A DNA stretch of 64,000 bases from Flectonema sp. DT1601 (Eukaryota > Euglenozoa > Diplonemea > Diplonemida > Diplonemidae), in contig OZ025795.1 of assembly GCA_964019425.1 (NCBI GenBank), positions 1,120,001 to 1,184,000 of the forward strand. The letters run 5' to 3'. The notes below the pieces were generated by a model. The model saw only the letters and a program-made list of their open reading frames with translations. It was not told the origin of the DNA and did not search any database. Below are positions 48,501-58,920 of the stretch, in pieces. How positions within the stretch are numbered: the stretch's first letter is position 1; each line of letters starts with the position of its first letter. The position numbers were made by a program, and so were the translations under genes.

Positions 48501-50069
48501 AAAAGAATTTAAAAAAAAAAAAAAAAAAAAAGAATAAACAATGTTATCATTGTTTTTTTTATCGATCGACTATGTCGATCACTTTCTATTTTCCGTCCTG
48601 GTCAAGACGCTAAACTGATTGTTTTTTTTTCAAAATTAATAAAAAAGAATATAAAAAAATACAAAAAAAAGAATAAACAATGTTATCATTGTTTTTTTTT
48701 ATCGTTCGACTTTGTCGACTAATTTCTATTTTCCGTTTTTTTTCTTTAAAAAATAAATAAAAAGAATTTAAAATAAAAAAAAAAAGAATAAACAATGTTA
48801 TCATTGTTTTTTTTATCGATCGACTATGTCGATTACTTTCTATTTTCCGTCCTGGTCAAGACGCTAAACTGATTGTTTTTTTTCAAAATTAATAAAAAAG
48901 AATATAAAAAAAAAAAAAAAAAAAAGAATAAACAATGTTATCATTGTTTTTTTTATCGTTCGACTTTGTTGACTAATTTCTATTTTCCATTTTTTTTCTT
49001 TTTAAAAATAAATAAAAAGAATTAAATTAAAACATAGATGGAAGTGCCCTACAATTTGGAGGGCGTGTAGGGCGCTTGTAGGGCGCTTTTAATATAAATA
49101 TTATTTTGGAGGGCGCTTTTTTTTACCTTTTTTATTACTATAAGACAGCTAAATTGACGTCGACTTACACTGACGCACAAGTATTTTGACGCAGAAGCCA
49201 AAAAAATTTTTGACATGCTTGGCAGTCTTTCGAAAAAGAGAAAAAAGGGTGTCACGGGGTTCGAACCCGAGACCTCCAGGTCATGGTTCGGAGGTCAACA
49301 ATGGCAAAAACAATGGGACACTCCTTGAGAGCTTCCGGAGCCTAGTGCAATCCCTGAAGCTGAAACTCATTTCAGTGGACGATGCATCCCAGATCTACAA
49401 GGAGCTGATTAGCCCGCAGAATGCACCGAGTCGAATATAGAGGGATTCGAGGAGGGAGAGAGTGCGTTCTTGCTAGCCTGTTAATAGGTCGGTCTTCACG
49501 GTACCTTGTGAGAAAAAAAAAGAAGTTTACTGGTGGCAAGTAAACTGATATCCCAGAGACGCATTTGATCGGGCGAACCGGAGAAAAGTCAAATAAGATG
49601 CGATTCGACCCTCGCTGAGGGCAGGGGTGTGTCAAAATGAGCTCGGCATTATATTAAATTTAATTAAAAAAGCGCCCTACGCGCCCTCCAGCGCCCTATT
49701 TTGGCCCTATTTTGGCCCTACAATGGCCCTATTTTGGCCCTACAAATTTTTGTGGCTGATTTTCACCAGGCGCCCTCCAAATTTGGAGGGCACTTCCATC
49801 TATGTTAAAAAAAAAAAAAGAATAAACAATGTTATCATTGTTTTTTTTATCGATCGACTATGTCGATTACTTTCTATTTTCCGTCCTGGTCAGGACGCTA
49901 AACTGATTGTTTTTTCTTTAAAAATAAATAAAAAGAATAAAAAAAAAAAAAAAGGAATAAACAATGTTATCATTGTTTTTTTTTATCGATCGACTATGTC
50001 GATTACTTACTATTTTCCGTCCTGATCAAGACGCTAAACTGATTGTTTTTTCTTTAAAATAATTAAAAA

Positions 50070-50102
<33 letters not shown>

Positions 50103-50240
50103 AATAAACAATGTTATCACTGTTTTTTTTTTTCTATCGATCGACTATGTCGATTAATTTCTATTTTCCGTCCTGATCGAGACGCTAAACTGATTGTTTC
50201 CTTTTTTTAAATAATAAATAAGAAAAAAAAAAAAAAAAAA
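42536..50240 (+). repeat. Family A satellite array, copy 3 (longest)
   Basis: Roughly 50-55 monomers, the longest array here, mostly in alpha/beta alternation. Larger duplicated blocks are visible: about 43080-43560 and 43580-44060 share the same tract-length pattern, and about 47060-47600 and 47600-48140 are near-copies. That suggests slippage or unequal exchange inside the array. A MITE interrupts it at 49033-49804. The last monomers are alpha, as in other copies. Apparent ORFs are low-complexity artefacts. Confidence 0.92.
49033..49804. mobile_element. MITE with 6 bp target duplication, copy 2 (inverted relative to copy 1)
   Basis: Same termini as 21705-22473 (CATAGATGGAAGTGCCCT and complement), here flanked by TTAAAA on both sides, so the 6 bp duplication is independently confirmed. 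The subterminal AGGGCGC repeats and the central GGTTCGAACCC are preserved. The host is a beta satellite monomer. Confidence 0.88.
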
Positions 50241-50316
50241 AAAAGAGCATCTCCCTGCTATCCCTCATATCCCCACAATAATATTATACCTTTTCATTTT
50301 CTCTTTCCTTTTCTGG

Positions 50317-50349
<33 letters not shown>

Positions 50350-50396
50350 CTTTTTTTTCCTTTTTCATACAACGTTTTTTATTTATATATATATAT

Positions 50397-51173
50397 CAGT
50401 CATTCCTTTTTTTTGCGAACAAAAAACACCATTTTCTCACCGCCTGAGCAAGGTTACACGATATGTTACTTTTGCTCGATTTTTTATTTTTTGGAATCGG
50501 GGAGGGTGCGATCTGTAAAATTAGGCATAGGGATATACTTTTAAACATGGTAAGTGCTGCTAAAAAGAGATAAACGTCTCTTTGCAAAATTTCCTTGGTA
50601 CTACTCAATGATAAATATTAATCCCAGACCTGGAATGGAAAGATCGAGAAAATCTGAGTAAAAAACACCCCTAATTTTTTTTTTTCCACTATTTTTTCCC
50701 CCTTCTCCCGCACTCAAGAGATATGCACCTTTTTACTAACAAATCAACCCTAGTAGCAATTATGTAAGGAAAATGTTGCATCTGTGGTGGTGATAATGAT
50801 CATTAAGTATCAAAGTAGGTCCAAAAAGACAGGTAGTAACAATCTGCCTCACCGGCACATGCTTAGTACTCTTTAATATATTTTTGCTCGATTATTTTTT
50901 CTCTGGATCCCGCTGGACCGGCAGTGTAAAATTAGACCCTTCGATTAATTTTTAGTTTTGGTACTTGTCCACGGCTGAGCTGATTTAGTAGACCACAAAA
51001 TCTCTTTTCTCGATTCAGGTGACAAGTATGTGATGCCAACCTCCCGATTTCGGACAGAAATGAACCCAACGATGCAGCGCATTAAAATGCCGCTTCGATC
51101 GAATTTTTTACCATTTTTTTTTGAAAAAATTTTTCATTGTCCAGAATTTGTTCGCAAAAAAAAGGAATGACTG
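50397..51173. mobile_element. TA-flanked MITE in the family A tail
   Basis: Inverted termini start CAGTCATTCC and continue for about 27 bp, including a T8 tract and GCGAACAAA. They sit in a TATATATA stretch that is continuous in copy 1 (about 20563-20575). Adding one T/A at each end gives a TA duplication. The 777 bp interior has no transposase frame that I can find. It is unlike the other TA-flanked element, so it is a second mariner-like MITE family by inference. Confidence 0.75.
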
Positions 51174-51449
51174 ATATATATTTTTTTTTTTTTTTTTCAT
51201 GTTTGATTATTTCCTCTTCATTTTTTTCTTTCTTTTCTTTTCTTTCTTTTTTTTTTTTTTTCTCTGCCTCTCTCTTAATTCTGTTCGTTTCTTTGAAACG
51301 AAAATTCATTTGAATATTATTCCTTGGTCAGCAACCATCATTGTCGCCCTTTGGGCCTGTTAAAAAAAAATAAAAATAAAAAGAAAGTTTACATCGGGAA
51401 TAGGGCAGGAGCCAAAAGCTCCCAGTCCGTTACTTCCCACTTTATCGAA

Positions 51450-51645
51450 AATCTGCTCAGAAGTGATTTTTTCTCCAGATGCATTTTTCTGCTGGTGCCT
51501 TACACAGCAAAAAAGCAACCAAATTTTTTTCTACCACCAAGTGGAAAAAACCGCACTAATCTTTTCTCAAAAAAACCGCACTAATTTTTCCGCGCAGTAA
51601 TATTTCCCCGCAGTAATTATTCAGCGCAGTAATATTTCCAGTTGC
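51450..51645. mobile_element. Remnant related to the 21504 MITE family
   Basis: This ~195 bp piece between the copy 3 tail and copy 4 contains repeated CGCAGTAATATTTCC motifs and ends AATATTTCC...GCAGTA, close to the right terminus of the 21504-22718 MITE (AATATTTCCCTTTACAGTA). No matching left terminus is visible, so I call it a diverged or partial relative. Confidence 0.45.
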
Positions 51646-51967
51646 AGTATGGCGATAGGAACTCAATCTGACATGGGTTCTCAAACCCCCTTGTACAAAA
51701 AAAAAGAAGGAAAATTAAGGCTGAAACTTTCCTTGAAATGCCAGATTTTAGAAAACGAATTAGAGCAAATGAAAGAACGAATTTTTTATGTTCTATTTTT
51801 ATTTTACTTTAATGCGATGTCAGCCTCCCTCGAGAAAGACAAGCAGTTACTAAATGGATTACCCGCAAACCCGCAAACTCTTTCTGCACTAGTTCGACAA
51901 TATGACTTAGTGGAAGATTACAGGAAACGTGAGCTCGCAAATCTGACTCAGAGAGCAGACCTATCGG
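51646..51967 (+). pseudogene. Family A ORF piece 1, copy 4
   Basis: Corresponds to the region from the RTQSDMGSQTP segment through NLTQRADL of copy 1. About 115 bp are missing after NGLP, where ACCCGCAAACCCGCAAAC replaces the stretch up to SALVRQYD; the frame is kept across it. The ORF is then interrupted by the tRNA-like insertion. Confidence 0.7.
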
Positions 51968-52653
51968 GAATGACCATCATCGTCCATATTGTGTAATTAA
52001 GACTGAATAAATAAATGGATACTAAATTATAATTATAATGTTAAAGAGATTAAACACAAACAACTGACGTCGGGGTAATGTTGCATCTTCGAGAGGTCGG
52101 TTACCCAAGACTTTGAAAAACACCGAGGCAAGAGGTGCAACAAGCCAGAAACAACAGGTACACCAATAGCGAACCTCAAGAAGAAACACCCAGGGTGGGA
52201 GGGTGGGAAATTCTTTTGTTTTAGAGAAATAACAAAAAGAGCAAAATTTGCTAAGGAAAGGAAGTAACATATTAGTTAAAAGTGTACCGATATAATATAA
52301 CGTCTCAAACACAGCGCTAACCAGTGCAACGAGAGCTAATAAGTTCGATAAGCCACTGCTGAACCAACATAATAGGTGCAGAGTGCATTTTAGATAAGGA
52401 AGGACATTTTTCATTTTCCGTTCCGTTAGGACAGAAAAGTAATAAGTATAAAATAATTTTCGACGTACCAGAGCCTGCATAGCCGAGTTGTTATGGTCGT
52501 CGACCTTAAATCGCTTACGTAACCGTGGTCGGGGGTTCAATTCCTGGTCACGGCACAATTTTTGGTATTTTTAACCAGAAAATTTTAAAGTAAAAAACAG
52601 TAAGAAAAAGGCACAAAAGTGGACTTGGTGATCATTCCCTGAGTAAACTATGA
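51968..52653 (+). mobile_element. tRNA-like-headed insertion (SINE-like) in the family A ORF
   Basis: About 686 bp separate CTATCGG and AAATGGCGC, adjacent in copies 1-3. Near the right end, 52472-52556 resembles a tRNA-Leu gene: A-box-like TAGCCGAGTTGTTATGG (52480-52496), a CTTAA anticodon-loop-like region, a long variable arm and a B box GGTTCAATTCC (52534-52544). Acceptor pairing is poor, so it is not a working tRNA. No poly(A) or target duplication is seen. The 178-codon minus-strand frame across it has no recognisable domain. Confidence 0.55.
52472..52556 (+). other. tRNA-Leu-like pseudogene / pol III promoter
   Basis: A-box-like and B-box sequences lie 54 bp apart, as expected for a type II tRNA with a long variable arm. 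T-arm GGGGGTTCAATTCC is recognisable, but the acceptor halves do not pair well. It could still drive pol III transcription of the insertion. Confidence 0.5.
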
Positions 52654-53138
52654 AAATGGCGCTCTTTAATTACCATCAAAGGTTTGTTCTTCTGTCGAAC
52701 GAATTGGAGACCAAATGTAATGAGGAAAGAGAAAGTAAAATAAGACTTTTCTATACTCAACAGGAGGTCGAGAGTTTGCGTGCCGCGCGTCCCCACATGA
52801 CCCACTTTAGTCAACAAGTTTCCCCCCGAACCCCCGTTTTGTATGAATCTGTTGCTATGATGAAGATAGCAAAGAACTACCTCGCGCTCTTTACAACTAC
52901 GAGTAGTCTTTTTACTCCTCTTATTAAACCCCTTATCCCTACCCTTAATTATATCACCCCTCTTTGTCCTCTAGCCTCAATTCCTCCGACAATGCCGCAG
53001 AGTGAAGCTCTCGACCGCACGCCGACCAAGATTTTACGACAAGAGAGTCACGTTATCTCCGTTAAAGAGAATACACCTATTGCGAGACAATGGTCCGAGG
53101 GTAGGATTGACTTACTCGAGAATTACTGTCGAGCAGTA
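52654..53138 (+). pseudogene. Family A ORF piece 2, copy 4
   Basis: Matches copy 1 from MALFNYHQRF to ENYCRAV with few changes (H for R after ARP, A for S in NYLSLF). It is then interrupted by a family A tail fragment at 53139. Confidence 0.75.
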
Positions 53139-53540
53139 TTTCCCTGCTATCCTCCTATCCCCACAATAATATTATACCTTTTCATTTTCTCTTTCCTTTT
53201 CTGGTCTTTTTTTTTTCTTTTTCTTTTTTTTCCTTTTTCATACAACGTTTTTTATTTATATTTTATTTTTTTTTTTTTATTTTTTCATGTTTGATTATTT
53301 CCTCTTCATATTTTTTTTTTTCTTTTCTTTCTTTTTTTTTTTTTTTTCTCTGCCTCTCTCTTAATTCTGTTCGTTTCTTTGAAACGAAAATTCATTTGAA
53401 TATTATTCCTTGGTCAGCAACCATCATTGTCGCCCTTTGGGCCTGTTAAAAAAAAAAAAAAAAAAAAAAGAAAGTTTACATCGGGAATAGGGCAGGAGCC
53501 AAAAGCTCCCAGTCCGTTACTTCCCACTTTATCGAAATTC
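53139..53540 (+). mobile_element. Solo family A tail inserted in the family A ORF
   Basis: The 402 bp from TTTCCCTGCTATCC to CGAAATTC split GAGCAGTA and GATGACTCTC, adjacent in copies 1-3. No target base is lost or duplicated. The insert is the tail domain without satellite or ORF, a SINE-sized 5'-truncated product. Its start resembles the copy 4 tail variant (GCATTTCCCTGC at 57737), so a copy 4-like source is likely. It fixes the 3' end of family A to the base. Confidence 0.88.
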
Positions 53541-53927
53541 GATGACTCTCTCGAAACAAACGAGAAAGCGGCAGAGCTCTCAGAACAACTTCTGGATGCC
53601 CAACTTCGCCTCTCGGAGCTGAATCACCAACGGTGTACAACTCACGCAGAGCAGCTTGAGCAATCCATGATGTTAACGGGACTGGCGAGCGATTTAAATG
53701 CTCAACTCGCCTTGGCACGGTCTCAAATTGCGGCCCTGAAGTTCCAATTAGCTTCATGGGCAGAAGGTTTGAGTCCGCCAGACACAGAAGAACATGAGGA
53801 AAATGAAACTCCCCCGAGAAAGTCTGAGCGTTCAACTCTGAAAAAACGGACCCCTCCATCAAGATATCGTTACAATCGAAGGAGATGTTCTGCTGATGAC
53901 GTTCACGGTGACTCCACCCCCTTGTAA
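53541..53927 (+). pseudogene. Family A ORF piece 3, copy 4
   Basis: Encodes the last ~128 residues: the DDSLETNEKAAELSEQLL coiled coil, the acidic patch and the basic RYRYNRRR tail, to the shared stop. No internal break is seen. Confidence 0.75.
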
Positions 53928-53981
53928 TTTTCTTTTTCCTTACTTTCACATCACTTTGTTTATTTGGTTTTTTAGCTTATT

Positions 53982-54484
53982 GAGTTGAATTTCCAGGTGA
54001 GATTTGGACTGTTAGCTTTTGGCTAAGGCCCTCCCTGAAGAGCAAGAACAAAAAAACTACTCGCACCTGAAGAAAACATACACAAAGAACACACTGTAAG
54101 CTGTGCGTGTATTTTGTGTTTGTCACAACAGGAGAGAAAAGAAAGAATGTCAAGGTTGATCACCTTGCCTATCAACGCACAACATTGGTGGTCTCTACTA
54201 GACCCTGAGTGATCCCACTGGATCTCTCATCGTTCATAGTACCTATGTGAAGTTATAAAATCAAAGGTAAACTATGAACTACAAATGACTTAGCCTGTTA
54301 TTATAATGCCACAGGCAGGCCCTGCATTCAGCAACTATCCAGCAGTGCTTGGATGTCCTGATCTTCTTCTAAAAAAAAGAAAGAAAAACAAAACTGCAGC
54401 TGGGATCACTCAGGATCAACAGACTACCAATGCTACCTGTTGTACTTGCTCACTATGGGGGGTGATGCCAAACACCCAGAAGTA
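53982..54484 (+). mobile_element. Short family B copy in the 3' UTR of copy 4
   Basis: About 503 bp from GAGTTGAATTTCC to CACCCAGAAGTA interrupt TAGCTTATT and TTATTTATTG, adjacent in copy 1. It spans from the stem-loop to the GGGTGATGCCAAACACCC hairpin, almost exactly the interval of the 37023 copy, in the opposite orientation relative to family A. Confidence 0.85.
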
Positions 54485-55980
54485 TTATTTATTGTTCGTT
54501 TTTGTTTGTATTATTTTATCGATATGTTTAAGTCCGTCAGATCATAACGTTAATCAGGTTAATTGTTAATTGTAAATGGTCAAAACCCCAATCCAAGTTC
54601 CCAAGGCTTGGCATAGATTTGAGTGACGCCTTACTGGCCTCCTCATCCTCTATGAGTGGTGAGGGGGCCAGCAATAGTTTTTTTTTTTTTTTTTCTCTTA
54701 TTTCTTTTTTTCTTTTTCTTTTACTCTAATATGAAATATTTTTGAACAAAATGTGATTATTAATTTAAAAAAAAAAAAAAATAATAATAATGTAAATGAA
54801 TAATAAAAAAAAAAAAAAAAACATGCCTTGGGAATACAACCAAAGCCCCAATTAATCGGTCCTTTCTTTTTTTCCTTCTTGTCAAGTGATCGCTCCACTC
54901 GTCGATCACCAAAACCGATTGTATTTATATCTGTTCTTTTCTCAACGATCGGCTATACCGATCATTTTTTTTAAATAATTGTTTTCTTCTTCTCGACGAT
55001 CAGATCTAATTGATCGACTTTTTTTTTTTTTTTTTTCCTTTATTCTTTCCATCCCTCCCGCTCCCCTTATTTTAATAAAAACAAGATCAGCTCAGCTTGA
55101 TCGTTAATCTTTTTTTTTTTTTTTTTTTTAAATTTAAACTGATTGTATTTATATCTGTTTATTTTTCTCAACGATCGGCTATGCCGATCGACCTTTAAAA
55201 TAATTGTCTTCTTCTTCTCGACGTTCAGATCCAATTGATCGACCTTTTCTTTTTTTTTTTCCTTTATTCCTTCCATCCCTCCCGCTCCCCTTATTTTAAT
55301 AAAAACAAGATCAGCTCAGCTTGATCGTTATTTATTTATCTATTTATTTATTTATTTTTTTTTTTTTTGTTGGTCCTAGTCAAGACCTTAAACTGACTAA
55401 TCGGTCTTAATTTTAACTAACCTTTTAATACTCTCTATCTGGTCTGTTATGTCATATTTCTCATTTAATTTTATCATCCATTTTACTTTTCACTGTTTCC
55501 CATCTACATTTTATTTTCAAATAGTTACGGTCTGTTAAAAAAAAAAAAGTTTAAATAAGTTAAATTGAACATGTTAACTCAATTCCTCAATTCTTCCGTC
55601 ATGGTCATGACATTCTTTTTCGTTTCTCCAATGCACAAGAGATACCATCACTCATGAGATACCAACGCACATACGAGATACCAGCACTCCAGAGATACCG
55701 ACACGCTAGAGATATCAAGTCACTTGAGATACCTCCTTGTAAATAAATTCCCGGTATTTCAAATTTGAATTGATAGTGTCAACTCTGCTTGCTGCTCTCG
55801 TTTATGTGTTGTCTCCTGAAAGTGATCTTAACTCCTATAAAAAGAAAAAAAAAAAAAAGAAATCAAAAAAGAAGAATTTTCAAACGAAGTTATAACAACC
55901 CCTACCACCCATTATGATCAATTCCGCTTGTTTTTTTTTTTTTTTAAAAACAAATAAAAAAATAAAAAAAATTATAAAAG

Positions 55981-57701
55981 AGTAAACAATGTTATCATTG
56001 TTTTTTTTATCGATCGACTATGTCGATCACTTTCTATTTTCCGTCCTGGTCAAGACGCTAAAGTGATTATTTTTTCTTTGAAATAATAAAAAGGATTAAA
56101 AAAAAAAAAAAAAAAAGAAAAAACAAAATTAATAAAAAAGAATATTAAAAAAAATAAAATAAAAAAAGAATAAACAATGTTATCATTGTTTTTTTTTTTA
56201 TCGTTCGACTTTGTCGACTAATTTCTATTTTCCGTTTTTTTTCTTTAAAAAATAAATAAAAAGAATTTAAAATAAAAAAAAGAATAAACAATGTTATCAT
56301 TGTTTTTTTTATCGATCGACTATGTCGATTACTTTCTATTTTCCGTCCTGGTCAAGACGCTAAACTGATTGTTTTTTTTTTTTCAAAATTAATAAAAAAG
56401 AATATAAAAATAAAAATAAAAAAAGAATAACCAATGTTATCATTGTTTTTTTTTATCGTTCGACTTTGTCGACTAATTTCTATTTTCCGTTTTTTTCTTT
56501 AAAAAATAAATAAGAAGAATTTAAAATAAAAAAAAAAAAGAATAAACAATGTTATCATTGTTTTTTTATCGATCGACTATGTCGATTACTTTCTATTTTC
56601 CGTCCTGGTCAAGACGCTAAACTGATTGTTTTTTTTTTTCAAAATTAATAAAAAAGAATAGAAAAAATAAAATAAAAAATAGAATAAACAATGTTATCAT
56701 TGTTTTTTTTTTATCGTTCGACTTTGTCGACTAATTTCTATTTTCCATTTTTTTTCTTTAAAAATAAATAAAAAGAATTTAAAATAAAAAAAAGAATAAA
56801 CAATATTATCATTGTTTTTTTTTATTGATCGACTATGTCGATCACTTTCTATTTTCCGTCCTGGTCAAGACGCTAAACTGATTGTTTTTTTTTTTTCAAA
56901 ATTAATAAAAAAGAATATAAAAAAAATACAAAAAAAAGAATAAACAATGTTATCATTGTTTTTTTTTATCGTTCGACTTTGTCGACTAATTTCTATTTTC
57001 CGTTTTTTTTCTTTAAAAAATAAATAAAAAGAATTTAAAATAAAAAAAAAGAATAAACAATGTTATCATTGTTTTTTTATCGATCGACTATGTCGATCAC
57101 TTTCTATTTTCCGTCCTGGTCAAGACGCTAAACTGATTGTTTTTTTTTTTTCAAAATCAATAAAAAAGAATAGAAAAAAAAAAAATAAAAAAATAGAATA
57201 AACAATGTTATCATTGTTTTTTTTATCGTTCGACTTTGTCGACTAATTTCTATTTTCCATTTTTTTTCTTTAAAAAATAAATAAAAAGAATTTAAAAAAA
57301 AAAAAAAAAGAATAAACAATGTTATCATTGTTTTTTTATCGATCGACTATGTCGATCACTTTCTATTTTCCGTCCTGGTCAAGACGCTAAACTGATTGTT
57401 TTTTTTTTCAAAATTAATAAAAAAAGAATATAAAAAAAAAAAAAAAAAAAGGAATAAACAATGTTATCATTGTTTTTTTTTTTATCGATCGACTATGTCG
57501 ATTAATTTCTATTTTCCGTCCTGGTCAAGACGCTAAACTGATTGTTTTTTCTTTAAAATAATTAAAAGGATTTAAAAAAAAAAAAAAAAAAAGAATAAAC
57601 AATGTTATCATTGTTTTTTTTCTATCGATCGACTATGTCGATTAATTTCTATTTTCCGTCCTGATCGAGACGCTAAACTGATTGTTTCCTTTTTTTAAAT
57701 A

Positions 57702-57733
<32 letters not shown>
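55981..57733 (+). repeat. Family A satellite array, copy 4
   Basis: About 14 monomers with normal alpha/beta alternation, an aberrant first dimer (an AAAACAAAATT join near 56110), and alpha monomers before the tail. The last carries CCTGATCGAGACGC. Confidence 0.9.
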
Positions 57734-57737
<4 letters not shown>

Positions 57738-58139
57738 ATTTCCCTGCTATCCTCATATCCCCACAATAATATTATACCTTTTCATTTTCTCTTTCCTTTT
57801 CTGGTCTTTTTTTTTTCTTTTTCTTTTTTTTCCTTTTTCATACAACGTTTTTTATTTATATTTTATTTTTTTTTTTTTTATTTTTTCATGTTTGATTATT
57901 TCCTCTTCATATTTTTTTTTTTCTTTTCTTTCTTTTTTTTTTTTTTTCTCTGCCTCTCTCTTAATTCTGTTCGTTTCTTTGAAACGAAAATTCATTTGAA
58001 TATTATTCCTTGGTCAGCAACCATCATTGTCGCCCTTTGGGCCTGTTAAAAAAAAAAAAAAAAAAAAAGATAGTTTACATCGGGAATAGGGCAGGAGCCA
58101 AAAGCTCCCAGTCCGTTACTTCCCACTTTATCGAAATTC

Positions 58140-58730
58140 AGATCATCCTCCCCAGCGACAGGGCAGGACAAAGGGAACGGTTCCATGTCGGGAGGCTCCT
58201 TGGGGAGTCCAGGGACGTCGGACATGGAAGCGGAAGAACAGACAGAAGAAATGGACCAGTCCGTAGACCCGTCGGCAGCAGAAACCTCAGGCGAAAACCA
58301 TCACCTGGCCGAGGACCTGCAAGCCGAGGATGGGGACAAGCTGGACGAGACGTCCCACCACTCAGGAGAGCCACCGTCGTCAGACGGCATGGACGGAGTG
58401 GAGGGGTTGAAAAACCCGGAAGACTCACAGTCGGAGATGGAAGTCGACGGAGAAAATGTGACGGAAGGGTCAGTAATCCAGTACGTCGAGGAGACGTCAG
58501 AGGATGTGGTCCAGGTGGCAGCTCAGGTAAACAGCAGGCGAGGAGGAGGTACAGGAAGGGAGAAGAGAGGGAGAGGATAGAGGTTCTCTCCCCAGACCCG
58601 AGCAGGAAAGCGAAGAGGAAGAGACGCAAGCAGAAGGAACCGGAGCCAGTGGAGGGCACCACGAGGGAACAGGCGCCGCGGAGTTACAACAGGAAACCCA
58701 CACTGTGTCGGGTAGGTAAGGGAGACTCAA
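58140..58730 (+). pseudogene. GC-rich acidic exon-like segment
   Basis: This ~590 bp island of balanced base composition lies between a family A end and reversed satellite. The frame from 58185 encodes a very acidic, Ser/Glu/Asp-rich, probably disordered polypeptide (MEAEEQTEEMDQ, SQSEMEVDGENV) open to 58578. A second frame over the same strand is basic and looks like its shadow. CAGGTAAAC (58524-58532) and TAGGTAAGG (about 58711-58719) resemble splice donors and CTCTCCCCAG (to 58595) an acceptor. I read it as an exon fragment of a host or element gene; the protein is not recognised. Confidence 0.4.
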
Positions 58731-58920
58731 AAAAAAAACAATGATAACATTGTTTATTCTTTTTTTTTTTTTTTTTTTTTTTTTAACCTTTTTATTATTT
58801 TTTAAAGAAAAAACAATCAGTTTAGCGTCTTGACCAGGACGGAAAATAGAAAGTGATCGACATAGTCGATCGATAAAAAAACAATGATAACATTGTTTAT
58901 TCTTTTTTTTTATTTTTTAA
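58731..58920 (-). repeat. Family A satellite fragment, reverse
   Basis: About one and a half reversed monomers, including CAATGATAACATTG, GTCTTGACCAGGACGG and TCGACATAGTCGAT. The last bases, TTTTTTAA, are the left target of the piggyBac insertion; satellite A-rich sequence (AGAAAAAA) resumes at 60642. Confidence 0.88.

Larger units (their letters stand above)
36856..51449 (+). mobile_element. Family A retroposon, copy 3, with nested insertions
   Basis: This copy begins at CCAGACATTTTTA, within about 30 bp of the copy 1 start. It holds the endonuclease-like region, a B insertion (37023-37530), the rest of the ORF (to 39387), the 3' UTR with a larger B insertion (39895-41609), a ~7.7 kb satellite (42536-50240) with a MITE (49033-49804), and the tail (50246-51449) with another MITE (50397-51173). 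Removing the insertions leaves the normal order of parts. Confidence 0.82.
51646..58139 (+). mobile_element. Family A retroposon, copy 4, with nested insertions
   Basis: The copy starts in the ORF at the codons for RTQSD (here GATAGGAACTC). ORF pieces lie at 51646-51967, 52654-53138 and 53541-53927; the 3' UTR at 53928-55980; satellite at 55981-57733; tail at 57734-58139. Insertions are a tRNA-like element (51968-52653), a family A tail (53139-53540) and a short B copy (53982-54484). The array is the shortest among the long copies, about 14 monomers. Confidence 0.82.

Noticed and set aside
46556-48804. K-, N- and F-rich short ORFs in the satellite arrays
   Set aside because: They are translations of A and T tracts whose lengths change from monomer to monomer.
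52472-52556. Functional tRNA-Leu
   Set aside because: The acceptor halves do not pair and the T stem is weak, although A and B boxes are recognisable.
58010-58744. 244-codon basic frame
   Set aside because: It starts inside the family A tail and its Arg-rich composition is what the acidic frame gives when read one base off.
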